Shown here one piece after another: positions 43,012-54,571 of a DNA stretch of 64,000 nt. Origin of the DNA: Thamnidium elegans (lineage: Eukaryota; Mucoromycota; Mucoromycetes; Mucorales; Mucoraceae); NCBI GenBank assembly GCA_025201345.1, contig JAIXMG010000021.1, positions 62,001-126,000 on the forward strand, in the 5' to 3' direction. A program made the position numbers and the translations under genes. Each line of letters begins with the position of its first letter. Position 1 is the stretch's first letter. A model generated the notes under the pieces. It ran no database searches, was not told the DNA's origin, and saw nothing but the letters and a program-made list of their open reading frames with translations.

Positions 43012-44708
43012 ATGAATGGTAAGATATATATAAAATAATATAGTAAAATAACCTGACATATTTCTTTTATAGATCAACAATCAACTAGTGGTGTAAGATT
43101 AAAAATAGAAAGAAAGAAAGAAAAAAAACTATCTCACCATTTTTTTTTTTATTTTATTTTATTATTATTATTAGATTACAGTGATTCGTAAAAAACTTCA
43201 AGGTTATGTTGGATTTGCCAACTTGCCAAACCAAGTTCATAGGAAATCAGTTAAAACAGGTTTTCAGTTTACTTGCATGGTTGTCGGTAAAATAAAGATG
43301 CAAATTAATTTTTTTTTTTTTTTTTGTAATATTAAATCTCGTTTTTTTGAATTATGTAGGCGAATCAGGTCTGGGAAAATCAACACTAGTCAATACTTTG
43401 TTTAATACTCAGCTCTATCCTCCTAAAGAAATTGCGGAATTGACTTCTCAAGTAACTCAAACTGTTGAAATTAAATCAACCACGGCTGATATTGAAGAAA
43501 ACGGTGTAAAATTAAAACTTACTGTGGTTGATACCCCAGGTTTTGGTGATTTTGTAAACAACGAAGAAAGGTATGTTTGTGTGCAAACTAAAATAAATAA
43601 TAAATAATAATAAATTACCCAGTTGGAAACCTATTTTGGATGATATTGAATCTCGTTGTGATGCTTATCTTGAACAAGAGAATCGTGTAAATCGTAGAAG
43701 AATGAATGATAATCGTATCCATGCTTGTCTTTACTTTATCGCTCCTACAGGCCATGCATTAAAACCAGTAGATATTGAATTTATGCGTAGACTTCATACT
43801 CGTGTAAATTTAATTCCTATTATCGCAAAAGCTGATACCATGACGGAAGAAGAAGTTATTTTATTCAAGGAACGTATTTTAGCTGATATTCATTATCATC
43901 AAATTCATATCTATCAAGCTCCTGTATATGAGTATGATGATACGGAAACCATTGCTGAAAATACTGAAATCATGTCCAAGATTCCATTTGCTGTAGTTGG
44001 TTCTGATAAAGAATTTGAATTGGATGGTGGTCGTCGTATTCGTGGCAGAATGTATCCATGGGGATTAATTGAGGTAGATAATGAAGATCATTGTGACTTT
44101 GTTAAGCTCCGACAAATGTTAATTCGGTATGTAAAGGGTTTTGGAGGGGGGAGGGGGTTAGTAAAAGCTAAAACTGTTTCTCATTATATATAGTACTCAT
44201 ATGGAAGAACTTAAAGAGTATACCAATGATATTCTTTACGAAAATTATCGCACAGAAAAATTAACAGCAATGGGTATTCAACAGGATTCATCTGTTTTTA
44301 AAGAAGTCAAGTAAGGAGTTAAAAAAAAAAAATATGCAGCACAAAAATATATTACTAACTATTTAATAAAAAATAGTCCTACACAAAAGATGGAAGAAGA
44401 AAGGGTCGCTCACGAACAAAAGTTAAGTAAAATGGAATCAGAAATGAGAGCTGTTTTCCAAGCTAAAGTAACTGAAAAAGAAGCAAAATTGAAACAATCT
44501 GAAACTGAGGTAAAAAAAGACATTTTAAGTATAATAATGTTATTTTATTAATGCCCTCTTAAAAAAGCTATATGCACGCCATAAAGAAATGAAGGATGCG
44601 CTTGATAAGCAGAGATCAGACTTGGAAGAGAGAAAACGTAGGTTAGAATCTGGAAGACCAATGACACCAGAAAAATCAAAGAAAAAGGGGTTTTCCTTTA
44701 ATAAATAA
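43012..44708 (+). CDS. Septin (Cdc3/AspB-like)
   Basis: A filament-forming GTPase at septa and hyphal branch points. Exon 1 is only 7 nt (ATGAATG) and exon 2 only 20 nt (43073-43092). Exon 3 then starts [20 protein letters not shown], the polybasic and septin start region. The G1 loop is [10 protein letters not shown]3 DTPGFGD and G4 AKAD. Septin unique element residues follow ([32 protein letters not shown]), then [19 protein letters not shown] and a coiled coil ([20 protein letters not shown]) with a basic end. Eight or so exons are inferred. [16 protein letters not shown] suggests the Cdc3/AspB group; other septin groups remain possible. Confidence 0.9.
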
Positions 44709-44785
44709 AATATTCTATTTTATTGCTTCTAAAAAAAAAAACTGTACAAATTATTAAGGGGTGGGGGGGGGGATTCATTTTTCTT

Positions 44786-45082
44786 CTAAAGTGGTTGCTC
44801 TCTTGGCGATTTTTTTTCTGTTAATTTGATACTCCTATCCAGTCGCTGTAAAGAGCGGTCGATGTGGCGTACTTGAGCCATCAAGTCATCGTAGGCTCTA
44901 CATATTTCTTTATCGATTTCATCCCATTCAGCTTCAGGGTATATCAGAAACGCATTTTTTAATGATGTGAATACTATTTCCATTGAAGCACGATCCGTTT
45001 GTAAATCATCAAGGTTATTTTGAAGTTCTTCTAACTCGTCATATTGCGATTTTAACATGCGTTTTTGTCTACTGTGTTTCAT
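44786..45082 (-). CDS. Small coiled-coil protein, paralogue of the 54.6-kb gene
   Basis: A 98-residue single-exon protein: MKHSRQKRMLKSQYDELEEL, QNNLDDLQTDRASMEIVF, TSLKNAFLIYPEAEWDEIDK, EICRAYDDLMAQVRHIDRSL, QRLDRSIKLTEKKSPREQPL. Two helical coils flank a short loop. The AYDDL-x-x-QV-x-H(I/L)-x-R-x-I/L-x-x-L-x-x-R block recurs in the protein at 54572-55372 (AYDDLGLQVTHLERKIAKLE), so the two are paralogues of an unnamed family. No catalytic motif is present; a scaffolding role is plausible. The start is immediately preceded by a T12A8 tract. It is convergent with the septin. Confidence 0.65.
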   Translation of the reverse strand: MKHSRQKRMLKSQYDELEELQNNLDDLQTDRASMEIVFTSLKNAFLIYPEAEWDEIDKEICRAYDDLMAQVRHIDRSLQRLDRSIKLTEKKSPREQPL

Positions 45083-45441
45083 TTTTTTTTTTTAAAAAAA
45101 AGCTGTATTTTTGACAAGAAAAAAAGAAAAGAAAAAAAAAAAAGAGAGAGCAAGGTTTTAACTTCTTTATATATCAGTATTACCTCATGTTGACAAATCA
45201 CGAATTAGATATTTCAAATATTCTGTATACTTCCATATTAGAAATACCATCCGCCTTCCCACAAAAAAAAATAGTAACACGAAAAGGCCTTTTTATGGTC
45301 AAGTGCCGGTTGGAATATATTCAGTTCCGATCGATGGTCCAAGCATGAGATTATTACTATACGTTTATCCTTACAAACAAATACAAGTTGTCAAAAAAAA
45401 AAAAAAAAAAAAATTACTTTCTTTTGTATTTTTAATAATTA

Positions 45442-46153
45442 ATGTCTCTTTCAAGTGAAATTCGTCATGATATTATCGAACTGTTTCCTACTTTACTAAA
45501 CAAAGGTACTTTTTTTTTTTTTTTGTATAAAGTAAAATAGTGCCAAGATCGCGTAACTGTTTATACTAGAAATATACTTTAAACTGGTTAAAGAAATTCA
45601 CTTGCCTACAGACCAAGAAGTTCTTAATAGTGACATTTTCCAAAAGGAGTATAGATGGAAAATACATTTCTCCATACTGAAACGGTTGGATTCTATCGAC
45701 CGTGATTGGAACATCACGCCACAGCCACTGTTACATCAGTTGCCTATTATATTCCTGGAACAACCCATCAACCTATTTTGTAACACAGTAAACAAATGGA
45801 ACCATAAGGAAAAACTAAAGTATTTTCCAATGATTCAGACAATAGAAGACACTCAGCATGATCATTTTACTCGTTATCTCAAAACAGTTCAATTGACGAA
45901 TAGACTTGTAGATGAACTAAATGTACTAGAACAAATAACAATGACAATAAATCCAGTGATAGACCACACACGTATTGTGTTTATGGATGATGACCCAACA
46001 CAAATATCAAAACTAAACTACACATCACAATTTAACACATTTTTACCGCAAAAGAAGTTGGATGATTTTAGAATAATTCAAACTTGTTTAAAAGATAATA
46101 GAAGAAATACAAGAGTCTGTGAACTAGATAACTTTCGGTTTCAGTTCGATTAA
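45442..46153 (+). CDS. Uncharacterised helical protein
   Basis: Two exons, about 205 residues. Exon 1 (from 45442) gives MSLSSEIRHDIIELFPTLLN. A GTACTT...ACTAG intron leads to EIYFKLVKEIHLPTDQEV, FQKEYRWKIHFSILKRLDSI, DWNITPQPLLHQLPIIFLEQ and NHKEKLKYFPMIQTIEDTQ, and the end RRNTRVCELDNFRFQFD. It has an overall helical look with no membrane segment and no motif I can name. The stop TAA (46151-46153) overlaps the stop codon of the opposite ZGRF1-like gene. Confidence 0.65.
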
Positions 46154-49100
46154 GTTCGGGTGGTAAGATCTGATAATAATCTGGCTAAACTACTGGCATT
46201 CATACAGTTTTCTAGATTTTTATATAATAAATATATGTGAACCCCTAATGTTTTTTTTTATTTTTATGTTTTTACCTTGACAGTCCCATAGTACTCGAGA
46301 CCATAATTGATTCATTGTGAACAAGTTTTTATTTCCTAAAATAATTAAATGTCTACGAGATGTATTAACTACTATTCCGTTCAATAATAATATAAAAAAA
46401 AAAAACTTTGTGTACCTCTTTGCACGGGTGAGTGCGACGTTAATTCGCGGTTGGTTTTCCATAAATTGATTCTCAGTTGTACGAACAGTAGACAAAATAA
46501 TTACTTCTTTTTCTCCACCCTATTGTATATAAAGTTAGTCACAAAGGCGGTAAGCATGTGTACAAGATTATACCTGAAATGCGTCCACGGTAGAGATTTG
46601 AACATTTTTACTGGCGCTTTCATCCGCCGCGCCAGAAGTTAAGAATTCCGACATTTTATCCACTTGTTCTTTAACTTTTTATGAAATATTTTTAATACTG
46701 TTATAATAATCAAAAACAAAAAAAAACTTACATAGTGAAATAAAACCTATATCGTTTGGTGAGATATCATACGATATTAAGGATTGAATAATATGAGCTG
46801 CGACACTGACTTCTGTATCGTTCCAATAGGATTTACTCTTGATCGATCTTTGCTCCTAAAAAAGATAAAAGCGTCATGAAATTGCTGAGTAAAAAAAAAA
46901 AAAAAAAAAAACTTACTGTTCCACCAACATCTACGAATAATAATATAGGTAAACCTTCTATTAAAGGCTTGCGGTCTTGGTTGGTGACACCATTAATCAA
47001 TCTTTGCTCGTAAAATAATTTGTTACTGATATTAGAAATTTGGGGATGACACTAAAAAAAAAAAAATTAAACCTGTTAAAATACAAACTCTCTTTTATAT
47101 ATTTGTAAACTTACTCTGTATTGTGTTCTCAGCATGACGGACTATAAAAAGCGTTAATATCCAAATAATGTGTTAAGCCCTTTTGTTTTGGTTACCTCGT
47201 GGCCCATTTCTATCATTCGATCAAATATGGTTTTATCTAATCCTTTACCAAGTTTACCCTCTTCTGCTTGACTGGTTAAAGTGGGAGGCAATTGTAACGG
47301 ATCACCAATCATAATTAGTCTATTGCAAAAGAACCTGGTTAAAGGCACCATGGTTAAAGGCTCCATCAACTGAGAGGATTCGTCTACTAATACCAAAGGA
47401 AACTTGATATGGTTAAATATTTCAAACGTAGATGACATAAACGTAGTACCGACAACGCTCGCGTTTTGAATTTGAGATAGACCTTCTGCTTTACGAAACC
47501 TTTGAATAGCAACAGATATATTCTCTACGTCTTGCTCCGAGTTCTTGGGGTCGTCCAACATTTGCTCCAATTCTTTTAATTCTTCATTGCTGTTTAATCG
47601 TGCTTTGGTCGTATAAGGTAACAAGCTTTTGGTGATCTTTTTCATGCTGCCGATACGAATAAAATGATCGTAGCCAAGTTTCAGGAGTGTTTCTAAAATA
47701 CGATCTACAGCAACGTTCTAACAGTACAACACAGTTAATTATAGGTTTTTTTTTGTAGTGCATTACTACTTTTTAAAACTTACGGTCATGGAAGATACTA
47801 GAATCGGATAACGAATCGCGTCTTCGGGTTCTCTATTTTCGTTTACTGTGTCAATCACATCTTGAATAAATAGAATTATAACAGCTGCAAGAAAACTAGG
47901 ATATAATTTTTAGCATGAATATATTAATATAAAGCAAAAAGGAGTTTTATATATATACCTTTTTCCAGACCCATAAACACCGTGTACTAGTACAATAGGA
48001 TGTTCAGGTTCATTATTCCAACCAGGTGAAACAATGACTGATTTGGCTACACGGCGCAACACACTATTCTTCAGTATTAGAATATATAATACGCCCAAAA
48101 AAAAAAAAAAAAAAAAAAAATTATACCTCTCCTGATCAGCATTTAGTTTATACATGGATATAGTCTCCTTCAATTTCGCTTCGATATCAATACCATCTTC
48201 TCTCTTGAGTTCAATATGAGCCATCACGGGTAAAGGTTCAGCATCCTTCTTTTTATGATTGGTTAATATATAAGGCAACAACGGCAAATTATTTAATTTC
48301 TCATCCAAGGTATCCAGCATCATAAACTCAGTGCTTGCAGAAAGTGTACGTAAAGCATACACTAAACCATCACCGCTGAAAAAGCCAGTGGCTACTCTTA
48401 CATCACGTGGAGATACACAATCCATCTCTAATGCACCGTCAGAGAAGGGACCAAAATAAGTGCTACGGGCTAAAAAGGTTTGACTGGATTCAAATGTTGG
48501 AACTTTAGAAATAATCCAAAGATCATCTTTACTGTATTTTGTATATGATTCTCTACATTGGTTTATCATAAGCCGCAAACGTTTATCGGATCCAAAGCGG
48601 TCATCAGCTTTTAGTTGGCATTGCACGTACATACCAATGCCTCGGCTTCTCATTGTGCGTTCCATGTCTTTTCCTTGCTTGCCTTTACCGAACTTATCAA
48701 AACATGGATAGAAATAGGCAGCATACTGTATCATCAAGATCTAATTGCCGCTTGTTTTAGTATCTCTCTTTTTTTTTTTCTTTTTTTTGTTGCTTTTTAC
48801 CTCCAAGTGCTCATAAATAATCTTTTTAAACGTTTCTCTGTATAAATTTACATTTGCCTACATATATTAAAAGTTTATACGTATGTTTTAATCTAATTAA
48901 TAAACTTACAAACTTTATAGGCACGACTTTTGTTCGCTTAGGATTCTTTTTAGATTTTAATATATTAAGAATCTTTTTACTATTTGGAAACTGTAATGCA
49001 ATAGATACATAACTTTTAAATTTTTAGTTTTTTTTTTTTTTTTTTCCTTTTTAAAAAAGTAATCACCACCCTTTTATTACTCACTTTCCATCAGCAAAAG

Positions 49101-50187
49101 GACTCTTGAAAGGTTTGGATGGATCACTTGTGGGCGCATTGTTAGCTGTATCTTCACTGAGTGTTGGAATTCTCGATGCAGGAGTAAATGAACTATTTGG
49201 CAAGAGGAGTTTTTTTTTTAGTGCACCCCTTTTGTATATATTTTATTAAGTATAGATTTTTTTTTTTTACCTGGTAGTCGATATAGCATGAGGGATTTCC
49301 ATATTTGTTGTGGGCTGTACAGTAATGGGAGCAGGTATAGTAGAATGTGCCGTAGGAAGGGTCATAGGATGTGCGGTTTGATTAAGTGTAGTAGGGTGTG
49401 TAGTTTGATTAAGCGTAGTAGGATGCGTAGTTTGATGAAGTGTGGAGATTGTTCGTTTTGATAGGCCAACACGAACTCTCTTTTGAGGTGTAGTGTGGTA
49501 AGGTTGTACTAGCTGTGCTTGGTTTTGCGGTACAGAGGGTGATGGTGACACAGGCGGTACAATTAGTTCAGGCACATCTATATCCATTCTATCTTCCTCA
49601 TCTTCGTCTTCATCCTTTTGAATCACTCTTTTTTTAGGTAGAGTAGTATTGTTTATGGGCGGTATAAATCTAGTCGGAGGTACTGATCTGGTCTGTGGTG
49701 GCGGAGGTACGCTTCTTTGTATAGTGACAGGCTCTGGTCTCGAGGTTTGTTGATTTGCTGCTTCAGTTGATTCCATCGATTCAACTGTCACAATATGTCC
49801 ATCAAATTCCAGTTCATCACCTTCAGCAGGTATACCTCCTTTATTAAATTTTCTATTGTTTTTGTTAATATACTGCTTTTGTCTTTTTCATTTTTTTTTT
49901 TTTTTTTAACCTGTCAATATTGTATCCTTTTTCATCGGTTAAAACCAACTAGATATATAATTAATCGGTATGTTTTTGTCTGTTTATGTAATAAAACTGT
50001 ACCTTTTTATTGAAACTGTAATACTTCATAGTACCTAAAAGAAAGAAAAAAAAAAGTGATTGAGTTCTATGTTTTACTAATTGTCAAAAACAACTTTTTG
50101 TGTTTTACCGTCTTGCCATGTCTTGAATTTTTTAAGCTTCTGAGCAGTGAATAGTACAATGAAATGAGTAACGGTATGTTCTGACAT
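46150..50187 (-). CDS. ZGRF1: ZGRF1/Mte1-type DNA helicase, full length
   Basis: A superfamily 1 helicase of recombination repair. The N-terminus (from 50187: MSEHTVTHFIVLFTAQKLKK, FKTWQDG) plus GDELEFDGHIVTVESME forms the DUF2439 domain shared with Mte1 and ZGRF1. A long Pro/Thr-rich linker follows. The helicase core has Q-loop KLNADQE, Walker A HGVYGSGKS, motif II VDESSQLMEP, motif III GDPLQLPPTL, motif IV MLRTQYRCHPQIS, motif V NVQISTVDAFQGGEKEVIIL and motif VI NVALTRAKRHLIILGNKN. The end after a last intron is ENCMNASSLARLLSDL. Sixteen or more exons are inferred over 4 kb. An unspliced reading of the last part is false. It is divergent from the DUF262 gene and overlaps the stop of its neighbour. 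Confidence 0.87.
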
Positions 50188-50677
50188 TACAAAAATATAT
50201 TTGTGTGTATAAAAATAAAAAAAGAGAATAAAATATTTTCTACGCAGTCATTTTTTTTTTTTTTTTTTCTTAAAAGAGGAAGTTGAAACAAAAAAGTAAC
50301 CAGTAAAATTATATTGGCTTTGTTTATGATATATTTAAAAGAATGGTATACACGTAATTTTAAGAGGGTTATGATGTAGACATATAGTTTAATACCATAG
50401 TTAAAAAAGTACTTGTGATTTAATAATGCTAAGGCATAAAAAAAAAAAAATAGACCAAAAACTGTTATATCAACTTTTACGTTTGTCTTTTTCAATGCGG
50501 CAAACACGTTTATATGTACATTGCTCAATTACTTCTATGTGTAGTTTTTTATTAACTGGTTTTTTTTTTATAAAAAAAACACACGTGACTTAGCGCGCGT
50601 TGATCACGAAAAAAAAAAAAAAGAACTTTTTTTTTTTTTTCTAACATATTTTTCTTTGTCACAAACGGAAGAACACC
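50188..50677. promoter_or_regulatory. Divergent promoter of the ZGRF1-like and DUF262 genes
   Basis: 490 bp. A CACGTGACTTAGCGCGCG stretch at about 50581-50599 includes a CACGTGA motif (E-box core CACGTG). No gene is seen. Confidence 0.45.
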
Positions 50678-52316
50678 ATGTCGGATTCATTATTGCCAAA
50701 GCCTCGCGTGAGAGTGATGGCGGTGTGGAAACTTAAAGGTAAAACAATGTTCTCTCTTTTTTTTTTTCTTTGTTCTCTCCTCCCATTTTTTTTTTTTTTT
50801 TTTTTTTTTGACAACTGTATTTTATATAATAGAACAAATGGATGAAGGCTGGCTATCCTTGGTAATAGAACAAAAAATACAGGTATTCTAGTTGACTTAT
50901 ATATATATATATATATATTGGTAGGACGCTGAATATCAAAGAGACATCAAATGGAATAAAGAGAAAATGAGTTACCTGATTGACTCTGTTTTCACAAACT
51001 ATTATATCCCACCACTTCTGTTCTCCATCAGCAAAGTGAGAGCGCAAAATATACGCTCGGCGATTGATGGCAAGCAGCGATTGACAGCAATTCACAGGTT
51101 TGTTGGTTTATATACTTTATAGAAAACGCACGAGATCTTTGACAACTTTTTTTTTTCTCTTAGGTTTATGAACAACGAGATACCTTATTTGGACCGCGAA
51201 ACAAATCAGGAAAAGTATTATTATAAAGAACTGAAAGGAGGTAAATAAGAGGGAAAAGATGAGAGAGAGAGAAAGGGGGGCTATGTATTGACTGTGGTTC
51301 ATGTAGATGATGGTCTTGCATATTTAACTGAAGAGGAATTGGAAACATTCAATTCGTATGAGTTCTTATGCGGTAAATAGAGTATATATATATATATGTA
51401 TATATAAATGAGTAAGTAGTTGAGTTGACCGTTTTTTTTTTTTTTTTTTTTTTTTTTTTTGTGTGTGTTTAGTTGAGTACACTAATATTACTGAAGATCA
51501 AGAGGTATATTTTTTTCTTTCTAAAATTCTATGTGAGAGAGAGAGAGAGACACGTGTTGATTTCCTTTTTGTTTGCAGTATGAGCTCTTTTCAAGAGTTC
51601 AATTAGGTGTATCGATTACAAACCAAGAAAGACTGAGAGCGCATAACACACCAGTAGCTAAAATCTGCAAAGAAATAACAGAAGAATATCAAGAATTAAA
51701 AGAATATTTTGCTAAAAAGAACCAATTATCCGTTTTCCAAACTGTTTTGCATATGTTCTTGACACTTAAGAATGGTACAGACAACTTTGAGTCCTCAATG
51801 CTACGTTTATTCAAGTTTATTAAATTAAATGATGAGCCACCTGAAGAACACACTGAGATCGTCAAGCTCACCTTATCAACACTTACTAGTATAGCTAGAG
51901 ATGACCAACACAGTCATCTACTCACGGAAAGAAATGGAGCGAGATCTAGCTTGAAAGTAATAGACGTTCTTTTATTTATGATGTTTAGAAAGGAGGTAAA
52001 ACGACCGAGATCCCCAAGGTTGTATGCAAATGACTTTTTGAAAATTAAAAATCATATGTTTGAGGAAAAAGGAGCCAAGATATTGTTAGGAAAGGATACT
52101 TTTGCTGTTGGTATGCGGTTTGTTTCCGAGCTTTTGAACGCTGAGAATCTAATGCCTTTGACAAGACCTGTAGTCTGTGTCGTAAATGACGATAGTGATT
52201 CTGACGAACTTAAACAAGAAGAATACGATGATCCCACTCCGGCTCCAAGTAAAAGACGAAGACCTGTGTTTGGAAAACCAACGGCCAGAAGAGGCGGAAA
52301 AGCGCCTCGCAACTAA
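50678..52316 (+). CDS. DUF262 (GmrSD-like) domain protein
   Basis: The start at 50678 gives MSDSLLPKPRVRVMAVWKLK and, after splicing, GWLSLVIEQKIQDAEYQRD, IKWNKEKMSYLIDSVFTNYY, IPPLLFSISK, AIDGKQRLTAIHRFMNNEIP. The Q-R-D-I-K-W and D-G-K-Q-R-L-T boxes are those of DUF262, the N-terminal NTPase/nuclease-like domain of bacterial GmrSD type IV restriction enzymes (bacterial form D-G-Q-Q-R). The rest is helical, followed by an acidic then basic tail (DDSDSDELKQEEYDD, SKRRRPVFGKPTARRGGK) that looks like a nuclear signal. Eight exons are inferred. The C-terminal nuclease half of bacterial GmrSD is not evident. Function in fungi is unknown to me. Confidence 0.75.
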
Positions 52317-54571
52317 ATATGCAGCTACCTTTTTTTGCTTAAAAAAAACAAAAAAATAAAAAAAAAGTAGTTAAATTTTATTATTAAAATAAAATAGCTT
52401 GAAATGTATGTAAAAAAAAAAAAGCTTTTATTCTATTTTTAATAACATAGTATTGGGTAGCAGGTATACTATCCTTTATCCAGGAATGCAGTATATCTAG
52501 TATGACTACAATTGCATACACGTTGTGATAGAGGCTTTTTTTTTCTCTCTCTCTGGTACTAGACCTTCACGCGACTATAATAACATCTAATGTATAAGCT
52601 ATAAACCTATATTTACACCCTATTATCTTTTTTTGAAAATGAATATGTAAATGTCTTGTGACATTATATCTTCTTTTCTTTTTTAAAAAAAAAGGCCTCG
52701 TGGTTGTCAATACCGAGGCTAGTAATGCACAATGTACACTTAAAAAAAAATTGGTTTGTTTGAATATATCACTGAGGAGGGAAAGCTCAATTTGATTTGT
52801 TCATATAAACAAGCATTAGCACCCTTTTTTAAGTCATGGATTATAAAGTGGCTGCAGATAAAACAAAGCTAAACTACATTTGTAAAAAAAATATTCAAAA
52901 TGGATTAGTTAAAAAAATATGGCGTACTTTTTTTCTATTTACACCAAAAAAGAAACTTTTTTTTTCTGCCTAGTTTTTCTGCAGTGGCGTTGAAACTAGC
53001 GCCAAGGTTACTTTGACTGTTTTGGGAAGAAAAAAAAAAGCCAAAATACGTTCTTTAAAAAAAAAAAAAAAAGGTACGAGTGGCACGTTCAAAAGCTAAT
53101 GTTTATTTTCGATCTGTACATATATAAAGGGAAATTGTAATAAGTATAGCGTTTATGAGCTATTAATACCGAATGTATTATTATCTAAACGCAATGCAAG
53201 AAAGAGAGAGAGAGAAGATGGGTCAGCAAGTAGTTACAAGTGCAAAGTAAGAATAGTAAACCTGCACAGAAATTAAACATGGTGGTACCACAATATTTGG
53301 CGTGTTGTATAAGTTTATAAAAATAGCATCCGAGTATTCGTTTCCCTATCAAGTATAAGCTGTGCGCACACGTTTTTTTAGCTTTTGCATCTTTTTTTTT
53401 TTTTTTTTTTTTGTAGATCGTTTACAAAATGTACTTTTTACCGTATTTATTCTAAGCCGATTTCCGTTGTGTGATATGATCTGTACTACAGTTACACAAC
53501 ACTTTTAGTGATTTAACAAAAGGAGTATGATCCGAAAGTTTTTGATTGGTTCCAGTTCTCTTGTTTCATTACAGTGTCGTACAGCAGTTAAACATGATTA
53601 AGCGTCATTAAAGTTTTTTTTTTTCGCTAGTACGGTGTGTGGCAGTTTTTTCTTCCATTCACCTATGATATCATGATACACAATACGTAATATAGTCAAA
53701 GAGGCGCTACTATTAAAAAGTGGCACGCTAAAAAAGTTATTTTTACGCATAAACTTATGGCGTTTTTCAAAATGCTTATTTTTGACGACACAAAAATTGC
53801 GTTTTTTTTCATGAAAAGTGGCTTGCTTTTTTTTTTATACATATTTCTTTCTGGGGCATAATTAAGTTTTTTTTTTTTTTTTTTTTTTTTTTCTTACGCG
53901 AGATAGAATGAATCATTCGACCTTTATCTATTTTTCTTGTTATTTTGTTATTCTGTTATTTTGTTCTTTTGTTCTTTCTTCTTTTTTTTTGCATAGTAAA
54001 GACGTGCATATTTTGAAATTTAGGGTTTTGATTATTTGTCATAATAACGGACTCAAGTACCTGTACCAATGAAGCAACATTATCACGTTATCATGACAGC
54101 GTTACATATTATGTTCTGTTATGGTCATTTTCCGGTATTCCGTAGTACTGTATGACAACAGGACATGATCCAATTAAAAATCAAAAAACTAAACATATTT
54201 TAACTTCAAACAAAATAGACCATGTTTGACAAGGTTTTTTTTTTTTTTTAAAAAAGATTTTATTATTTACAAAAAAAAAAGGGTTGGGAAAAATATAGAT
54301 ACCATAAATGGGACTATATTTAATGCAAGAGTATAAGAATGCTAAAAAGAAAAAAGGTTTGGCATAAACATAAATTTTTCTAATGAGAAAAATTGGGGGG
54401 TATAGCGCAATAATAGAAAAAGGGTAGAAGGGGGAAATAAACATAATAATAAAAAAAGGTAGTCGCCATTGTTGCATAAAAAAAAAGTAGAGTTGTCATA
54501 AAGTATATATAGGTGGTGATAATTACAAAAAAATAAAAGAGTGAAGGTGTTTAAAAGAAAAAAGGAATGAG
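52317..54571. other. Long gene-free spacer
   Basis: About 2.25 kb of A/T-rich sequence with T runs, a T15A6 tract at 54235-54255 and inverted-looking CATGATA words near 53650. No tRNA or convincing ORF is seen; the open frame at 54181-54477 is hydrophobic low-complexity. Confidence 0.55.

Noticed and set aside
50187..50528. 113-codon minus-strand ORF upstream of ZGRF1
   Set aside because: Phe/Leu/Lys-rich translation of T and A runs in the promoter; the real gene starts at 50187 in another frame.
54181..54477. 98-codon minus-strand ORF rich in Phe and Ile
   Set aside because: Typical chance ORF of T-rich DNA with long homopolymers; no start context or neighbours supporting it.
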